From NCBI RefSeq assembly GCF_026151205.1, contig NC_087082.1, positions 8,502,901-8,566,900 on the forward strand: a stretch of 64,000 bases of DNA, in the 5' to 3' direction. This DNA is from Bolinopsis microptera (Eukaryota; Ctenophora; Tentaculata; Lobata; Bolinopsidae). Both the position numbers and the translations under genes were made by a program. Of the stretch, positions 38,301-47,300 are shown piece after piece. The first letter of the stretch is position 1. Each line of letters opens with the position of its first letter. The notes below the pieces were generated by a model. The model was not told the origin of the DNA. It was given only the letters and a program-made list of their open reading frames with translations, and made no database searches.

Positions 38301-41300
38301 CTAATATAGTAATCGGCTATTACACATATCTATGCATATGTACTATGTAGGGATACACACTAAAATTAATGGAAATAATTACCGGGGCACTTTATTATTC
38401 ACGGACCTTAATGTCACAGATATTATTTTCACGGACTTAATTATTCACGCTAAGGTCGGTTGTTTCACCCCAATACATACAGCTTGTCACGTGATTAGTC
38501 ACATGATGCTTCATCTGGGTAAAGACTGCTAAATTCAGAATCTGGGTCTTGTTACAGCTGTACTCTCACTCTACGTCAGCCTCATATATTGAATAACACT
38601 CCTACATTACATGCAATTTTTCAGACATGGATTTGCTTGCTCAAAGTGACCACCACACAATCAGCATTAATCAAATGATTCTTTGTGAATTGCCCCGGGG
38701 AAATCAGTAGTCACCCTCACCCTCCGCCCCTCCGGGGCGGAGGGTGACATTACAAAATTAGATACAAACAAAATAATATATAGCCTAGTATAATTGATGT
38801 AATTATGAGACTAGATGCATGGTTTAAATATATATGAGGGGAGTAAGAAGCAGATTCATGCTACACTGGTGTGTCATATGGAGGGATATGGTACCTAATC
38901 CTGCTAGTTCGCATTACACAAATATAATCACGTGACTAGATACAGTCAAAGCACATCTGAAGGGTTAAAGCAGTCTTAATCTCATTCTAATAATTGATGT
39001 AATCACGTGACTAGATAAAATTAAAACACATTTGAAGGGTACAAGCAGCATTATATAACATTATAATAATTGATGCAATTATGTGGTTAGATAGGGGTTG
39101 CAGCACATCTGAAGGGTTATAGCAGTCTTATATCACATTCAAATATTTGATGTAATCACGTGTCAAGCTGAATGTGTTTGCACTGAAACAAGATCCAGGC
39201 ACATTGACGATAAGACTAGAATTATTCCATATTAGGACATGTCTGGCATCATGTGAGTAATCACGTGACAGGCTGTATACGTTAAGGTATAATGATAGGA
39301 TAACTGTGTGGGTCACATGACCTGGGTCAAGCCATGAGTCATGATGTGAGATGACACTATACCACGTGAGATGAGACCACTCCATGTGGCAGTGTGTGAG
39401 GTGATGAGACAGCACGTGAGATGAGTCACACCACGTGGTATGATTTATCCCCCTGGTGCAAGCAAGAGAGCAGTAACCACGTGAGATGAGATCACATCAC
39501 GTGACAGTATGTGAGGTGATGACATACCACGTGAGATGAACCACGTCACACCACGTGAGATGATGTCACATCATGTGACAGGATTTGAGGATGCATTGCA
39601 CCACGTTACACCACGTGAGATGACGTCACACCACTTCAAGCCGTGTGGGATGACGTCACGGATGACATGCCGGCGGGAAGCGGTAGTTCAACCTCCTGCG
39701 AGCCATCTTCTTGCTTATACACACCCCTATTATTCTACTCAAGACGTATTATATGATTATAATAGTAGACCAATTTTAATTTTAAATTTAAACCAAAGAA
39801 ATGTGCAAATTTCGAGAGAATGGAACGCAGACATGCCCATAGTCATTTCTACGTAACTTACAATAATTGTAATAATAATAACACTTTACCAGGTTCCTAA
39901 AGGAGCTACCAGGGCGCAGAGAGCGGATGCAATAGCAGCAGTGAGGGAAAGTGCTGAAGACACATCCGAATTTGAGCTTCACACTGTGGTTTACCAAACA
40001 TGCAGAAACCACAACCACAAAATTGTTCCACAACGGAACGCTATATCATCTGGTTTGTTCTGTCACAAACACTATTATACTATATACCTCTTTCTACCTC
40101 CTTCCTACGTCCATTACTTCAAGCTTCCGGCCTCCAATTGTTTGTGCATCCTAAGGCTTACTATCACAACAATCTGTTTAACTTACCCCTTCTTTTTATT
40201 GATAGCATATCTATTATTAAATGAATTGATAATTATTTTACTGCAATTGTTGTTACTATGATTTATAAAAGAGTTGTCCTTACATTTCAAAATTGCAGAG
40301 GACACAGAATTCCTTACAAAAATAACCAGCATCGGAGTAGTAGGAGACTCGACCCTGACTGCTCAGATGAATTACCAGGCTCAGTTAGGAGCAACAAGTT
40401 CGGTTATCTCCTCCTTTGATGTGCAAACTGTTGCCAACAAAAGACGAAAGATTCAACACAGGAAACGTAAGTTCTGTTTAATTACATCTCCGTGCCGGGT
40501 GGGCGACAGTTAACCCCCGAAAAATGACCCCCCGACAATTGACCCCCGAAAAATGACCCCCCGACAATCTAATCCAATACAATTAACCATAACCCTAACC
40601 CAGTATAACCCTAACCCAGTATAACCCTTACCCAGTATAACCCTAACCCAGTATAACCCTTACCCAGTATAACCATAACCCAGTATAACCATAACGCAGT
40701 ATAACCCTTACCCAGTAACCCTAACCCAGTATAAACCTAACCCAGTAACCCTAACCCAGTATAACCCTAACCCAGTATAACCCTTACCCAGTAACCCTAA
40801 CCCAGTATTACCCTTACCCAGTAACCCTAACCCAGTATAAACCTAACCCAGTAACCCTAACCCAGTATAACCCTTACCCAGTAACCCTAACCCAGTATAA
40901 ACCTAACCCAGTAACCCTAACCCAGTATAAGTATCCCTAACCCATTAACCCTAACCCAGTAACCCTAACCCAGTAACCCTAACCCAGTAACCCTAACCCA
41001 GTATAACCCTAACCCAGTATAAACCTAACCCAGTAACCCTAACCCAGTAACCCTAAACCCAGTAACCCTAACCCAGTAACCCTAACCCAGTAACCCTAAC
41101 CCAGTATAACCCTTACCCAGTAACCCTAACCCAGTAACCCTAACCCAGTAACCCTAACCCTAACCCGATCAATTGACTCAGTGTACATGGGGGGGGGTCA
41201 ATTATTGTCGAGGGGTCAATTCTCGTACTGAGCCCTAGATTTTGCGACAATTGACCCCAGTGTACTTATATTGCATTATAGGGGGCCAATTGTCGGGGGT

Positions 41301-44300
41301 CGATTGTTGGGGGGTCAATTGTTGCGGTACCCTCCGTGCCGTACAGTTCTGTTTTGTACGGCGGTTTCACGCCGTAGTGTCTCGGATCCGGTAGAATTAT
41401 ATTAAACATTGAAATAGTCAGGTAGTTTTTTTCTTGATACTTAAAATTTAAGTAGAAAAAGTCTGTATGTACTGCTTGTCTTGATGCTCTAAGTGCTAAA
41501 AGTGTTACAAGCAAGAAATGTGATATGGCATTCATTTCTCTAAAATGAATTTAATGCAATTTTGAAAATTCATTATGCGTAAATCTGTCAGCTGGACTGG
41601 AAGGAGATATGAAACGTTTAGAAGAAATTGTTGAAAAAGAAAGGGAAAACAAAGACAGCCTAATCTTTGTTCGGTACCCGACAGAGGAGAATCGTGAATT
41701 TGGGTTTCTGTATCAAAGTGGTGAGTACTTTGTGCTAAATATCGTTCACTGACCATTAAACAACAATTTGGTGTTTTTATTCTTCTGATTCTTTTAAATC
41801 TTGCAATTGCTATTTTTTTCGGTAAACTTAATGATATTTCAGCATTTATGAAGCACTTACTGTCCGTGTATGGCAGTATGACGGTTTATTTAGATGCAAC
41901 ACATAATGTGTGTGACTTAGCAGATATCTCGCTGTTTATTTTGGCTGTCAGAACCAACTGCGGCTTTCAGGTATTACCAAAGGTGTTATCAATTTTATTT
42001 ATAGCTCCGTTATTATTAGTCTATTCGTTCGATTCAGCGAGTGAATGAAATCACAATAAGAATATAATCGTGAACATTTCAGCCAGTGGCTGTGTGGCTC
42101 TCCAGTAAAGAGGAAGGTTCTAACATAGCAGAGTACTTGCAAATGCTGAAAGATGCCAACCCAAATTGGTCACCGCGATTCGCGATGTGCGACAATTGCG
42201 GAGCAGAATTCAATGCTTTTTTGAGTGTTTTCCCAGCAAACTCGAGTGAGTTGAAATACGAAATCTCACAATTGATAAATTGGTTTAAGACTAAGTCTGA
42301 TAGTATTCAGGGGTCATCAATTCAATTTACTGTGAGGTACTCTTCAGCCCAGACACAACTAAGAATCTTTTTTTACATAGCCATTTTATATTTATATGTC
42401 TGGTTAAATTAGCATTATCACGACTAGCGTTATTCATTTCACTGTGTCGTTGCAGGTGAAAACTATGGAGGAGTGAAGTGTCTCATTTGTACTTTCCATT
42501 TACTCCAGGTAAAATTCACTACACTGCTACTAGTTATTTAATTTGCCAGTCCCTGTTTGCTTATTATGATAACTTAAACAATAATCTCAGAATGTGTGTT
42601 TTCTGGGTGTGCGTGCGTATGTAATTTCCGAGCGGCTTAATCAAGAAAACGAAACCATTTCGCCAGAATCATTCGGGATCCAGAGTTCCCTCGAACCTCG
42701 AACATGGTTGAGGGCTTTCACAGAGGATTTAAATCCTGAGTGCATCGCCCAAAGCCCTCTGTTCAAGAGTATGTGCGAGCTATCAAAGAGCAGCAAGTGA
42801 CTGACTTTCACATCGACAGGTTGAGTGTTGGCAAGACACCCGCTAAGAGGCGAAGGAATTTAAATCAAAAATAAGGGGTAACACTGGGCTAGATGTAGGG
42901 TAGAGTTCACATGTTCTGTAAATCGTAGTTAATTATACGTCATATGATCTGACCCCTAATAATAGAGGGGGCCTGGAAGTCGTGCAGCCGTCCGAGTAAC
43001 GGGGCTGGTATAGTGCCAACAAAACTATGAGGAAGCCAAATGGTAAAGGGTTTTTAAATCGGTCGGTGGTAAGTAGTTTAATTGATGGTTTTGTACCACA
43101 ATATACATACAAATGTTACATAAAATGGCTTGAGCAGCTTAATCAAGAAAACGGTAAGAATTACGGGGCTCGCTCTCTATCCCATAACTGTTAGAGTCTG
43201 TTAAGAGTTAGATCCTAGGTTTACACGAGACGTGGTAGCCTGTGAGCGTGTTAGAGTCTGTTAAGAGTTGGAGTCCTAGGTTTACACGAGACATGGTAGT
43301 CTGTAAGCGTGTTAGAGTCTGTTAAGAGTTAGATCCTAGGTTTACACGAGACGTGGTAGCCTGTGAGCGTTTTAAATCCTGGGGTTACACGAGACGTGGT
43401 AGCCTGTGAACGTGTTAGAGTCTGTTAAGTGTTAAGAGTCCTAGGGTTACACGAGACATGGTAGCCTGTGAGCGTGTTAGAGTCTGTTAAGAGTTGGAGT
43501 CCTAGGTTTACACGAGACATGGTAGCCTGTGAACGTGTTAGAGTCTGTTAAGTGTTAGAATCCTAGGGTTACACGAGACATGGTAGCATGTGAGCGTGTT
43601 AGAGTCTGTTAAGAGTTATAGTCCTAGAGTTACACGAGACATGGTAGCCTGTGAGCGTGTTAGAGTCTGTTAAGTGTTAGAGTCCTAGGGTTACACGAGA
43701 CATGGTAGCATGTGAGCGTGTTAGAGTCTGTTAAGTGTTAGAGTCCTAGGGTTACACGAGACATGGTAGCATGTGAGCGTGTTAGAGTCTGTTAAGAGTT
43801 ATAGTCATAGGTTTACACGAGATATGGTAGCCTGTGAGCGTGTTAAATCCTGGGGTTACACGAGACGTGGTAGCCTGTGAGCGTGTTAGAGTCTGTTAAG
43901 TGTTAGAGTCCTAGGGTTACACGACTCACGAGACATGGTAGCATGTGAACGTGTTAGAGTCTGTTAAGAGTTATAGTCCTAGAGTTACACGAGACATGGT
44001 AGCCTGTGAGCGTGTTAGAGTCTGTTAAGTGTTAGAGTCCTAGGGTTACACGAGACATGGTAGCATGTGAGCGTGTTAGAGTCTGTTAAGAGTTATAGTC
44101 ATAGGTTTATACGAGACGTGGTAGCCTGTGAGCGTGTTTAATCCTGGGGTTACAAGAGACGTGGTAGCCTGTGAACGTGTTAGAGCCTGTTAAGTGTTAG
44201 AGTCCTAGGGTTACACGAGACGTGGTAGCCTGTGAGCGTGTTAAATCCTAGGGGTTACACGAGACGTGGTAGCCTGTGAATGTGTTAGAGCCTGTTAAGT

Positions 44301-47300
44301 GTTAGAGTCCTAGGGTTACACGAGACGTGGTAGCCTGTGAGCGTGTCAAATCCTGGAGTTACACGAGACATGGTAGCCTGTGAGCGTGTTAGAGTCTGTT
44401 AAGTGTTAGAGTCCTAGGGTTACACGAGACATGGTAGCATGTGAGCGTGTTAGAGTCTGTTAAGAGTTATAGTCATAGGTTTATACGAGACGTGGTAGCC
44501 TGTGAGCGTGTTTAATCCTGGGGTTACAAGAGACGTGGTAGCCTGTGAACGTGTTAGAGCCTGTTAAGTGTTAGAGTCCTAGGGTTACACGAGACGTGGT
44601 AGCCTGTGAGCGTGTTAAATCCTAGGGGTTACACGAGACGTGGTAGCCTGTGAACGTGTTAGAGCCTGTTAAGTGTTAGAGTCCTAGGGTTACACGAGAC
44701 GTGGTAGCCTGTGAGCGTGTCAAATCCTGGAGTTACACGAGACATGGTAGCCTGTGAGCGTGTAGACCGCTCCTCTATCGTTGTTTTGAGTGTCCGATCC
44801 AAAACGAAATCCTAGGGTTCACGAACGTGGAAGCCTGTGAGCGTGTCAAATCCTGGGGTTAAACGAGATGTGGGAGCCTGTGAGTGTGTTAGTTTCCTGC
44901 GGAAGGTGTTATTTGCCTGTGGGAAAAGCGGTTATGCTGCGGTTCTAAGGTTAGTAGAGGCTATTAGAGCCTTTCCTTTGTTGTAGAGATGGCTAATCCC
45001 TTCCTTTGCATAGGTTAGAAACACCCATGCACCTCCCGTTCGAGCCACCCACCCCACACCGCGTGGAGGTTCGGTGAGGTTTTCGTGGGGCTCGATGTCA
45101 TGTTATACTTTAATCTTATTAGGGGAGGGAGCACTGTTTGGGGTATGTTTGAACTGCAGAGAGAGTTCATACTTTCATACGACAATGTTATGCGTGTTTT
45201 CAAATATAATAGACAGGTGTGGTGTGGAGTTAACAAGGGTTAATTTCTAAACCGATAAAAAATGGAAAGCGGTTCAAGACGGGAGTGATGAGGTGTAATA
45301 GTCGGTGTTCGGACCTTAAGATCTTGGAATGTGTTATGTGGTGCCTAATAATGACTTAATTATCCACGAGAATGAACTGATTATGAGATTATTGTTTAAG
45401 ATACTATTGGATACGTGGGACACTCCGAATAGAATTGCTCACATAATGCGGGTTTTGAATCAGCGGGTAATTACTTCTTTACTTCTACCCTTTTTAACTG
45501 CGGCAGTTAAAAATATAATATACACAACTATCTTTTATTATTAACCTAATCCCCCCAATCCCCGTATCTTACGTCGTTAATTTTAGGCTTGGAGAAAGTG
45601 GATGTATAAGAGTGAGAACGACGTTCACCCTAATCGGCGAGAAGCAGATCTCGACCTACTTCGAAATATTCTGTATGCCAAAGATTGGTTAGAAGTACAA
45701 TCAAAGGTCAACGAGCTGAAGGATAAAGCATCACCACAAGTAAAGCGGTATTACATGTCAACCTACGATCCTATAATAGAAGTAAGTTTACTCTCCTGGA
45801 ACAGTTCTGATTTGCTGTCAAAATAAACCAGTTACCAGAGATTGTGGCTGTAGTCCTTCACTCTTTAACAATAGCTTAGGTTTTAAAGAAGAACTTATAC
45901 ATCTTCAATAAATTTTATGCATTTTAAATAATCAATTTCAAAGAGATGGGCATTGCGCTATCGAACAAAAAGGATAGATAAAAGCAACACGAACAACGGT
46001 GTTGAGATTATGAACAAGGTGTTCAAGTACAGCAGCGAGGGGAAAAGAGGAAAAGTCATCCCAGTGCCAGAAATGATAACGGTGGGTTATACTTATGGTG
46101 CCTCTACCTTTTCAGCTGAACATGATATTTTATTGAATTGGTTCAAATAAATTGAAATTGATTGGATTGGTTTTTATGTATGTATATTTTCAAAGTCTGA
46201 ACTGATTAACAATTTTGAATTTTAGATATTTTCCCCCGCTTACGACTGGAATTGTTTGGTTGAACACGTATTACGGGCGCAATGTCCCCCTTTCCTATTA
46301 TCTCGTTCTTCTTCGTTTGATCGAAGTTGTCTGACTAGATATTGATGGCTTAATACTAACATGCTTGTTTGACAGATTTTTGTCTATCAGACATTGTCAC
46401 GATAAATAGTTGTGGACTGTGGTTAGCACTTCAACCTCCCTGCGTTGTCAAATACCACGAATCACCTACATCATAAATCTGATGTTTGTTTTGTTAAAGT
46501 GTAGTGCAAAACCTCTTTGGGTTTGCCGTTTTCTCCTCTATAGTCAACCCCGAGGCCAGAACACAATGATACATGCGTATTCGGGGAGTACCTAGACCTA
46601 GATAGTGAACCATCTCTCTGAAGTAGAGTCCTTCTTGGTGATCTTGTAGCTCTTCTGGGTAACTTCAGTTCTTTCTTTAATACTTTACTTCTTCAGCTTC
46701 TTCTGCGAGACTTTCTGAGGAAGAAAAAAGAATCATATAAAGTGGAGAACTTCTCCAACGAGGAGAAAATGAAAGAGCCGACCAGTGAAAGCAGGATTAA
46801 TGAACGAATAGTGTGACATTGGGTTCTCAACCATGGAAATTTAGAAGTCCCTACATGCTGTTCTTTCTGGCTCCATGTGCTAGTTAGGGGTCTGAGGTAT
46901 CCGAAAAATCATGTTTTGAGTACCCAAAGTGTTCTGGGTGCCAGGAATGAGGTTATTAAAGCGGCGAAAATGACCGATTTTGGACTATTTATGAGCTTTT
47001 TTGCCCATTTTCATGAGATAAAGAATCAGGAAAGCTGCTCTAGATGATTGAAATGGTTGATACCAATGAGGATACACCCAACACACATAAATATTCGTGA
47101 TATATGTGATTTTAATGAGAAAAATATGATCTCAGGGCCCATTTTATACCAAAATTTGCCAAAACCACTCGCACTTGTCAAAGCTTCCTCATTTTAGACA
47201 CATTTAATGATTATTATGGTATCTAACTTATGGTGGATCTGATACGAGTATGTCTTAGCTTCATTTTAAGCCATCAATGAGCATGCTGGTGTGTATGAAA

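Larger units (their letters stand above)
25057..39739. mobile_element. Polinton/Maverick-like element, 14.7 kb, non-autonomous
   Basis: Both ends are exact: the left begins AGTAGAATAATAGGGG and the right is its reverse complement, with CAAGAC duplicated outside. The 5'-AG terminus, 6-bp duplication, long inverted repeats and an adenovirus-type cysteine protease are the family hallmarks. The arms are about 4.3 kb each, far longer than usual, leaving about 5-6 kb of internal DNA with a protease, two small apparently spliced genes, a reverse-transcriptase tail and several tandem repeats. No family-B DNA polymerase, retroviral-type integrase, packaging ATPase or capsid gene was found. The element should therefore be non-autonomous, mobilised in trans if at all. 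It lies in an intron of the MULE gene. Confidence 0.87.
35466..39739. repeat. Right terminal inverted repeat arm
   Basis: Reverse complement of the left arm 25057-29330. Ends with TATTCTACT just before the CAAGAC duplication. See the left arm for identity. Confidence 0.93.

Noticed and set aside
40580-41165. True telomere or chromosome-fusion site
   Set aside because: The repeats are degenerate and interleaved with CCCAGTA. They sit inside inverted termini with an 8-bp duplication, so a mobile element explains them better.
46230-46345. Missing MULE exon after ATTTTAG
   Set aside because: The frame is open briefly, but no family motif and no convincing donor in the needed phase could be shown; left as a candidate only.
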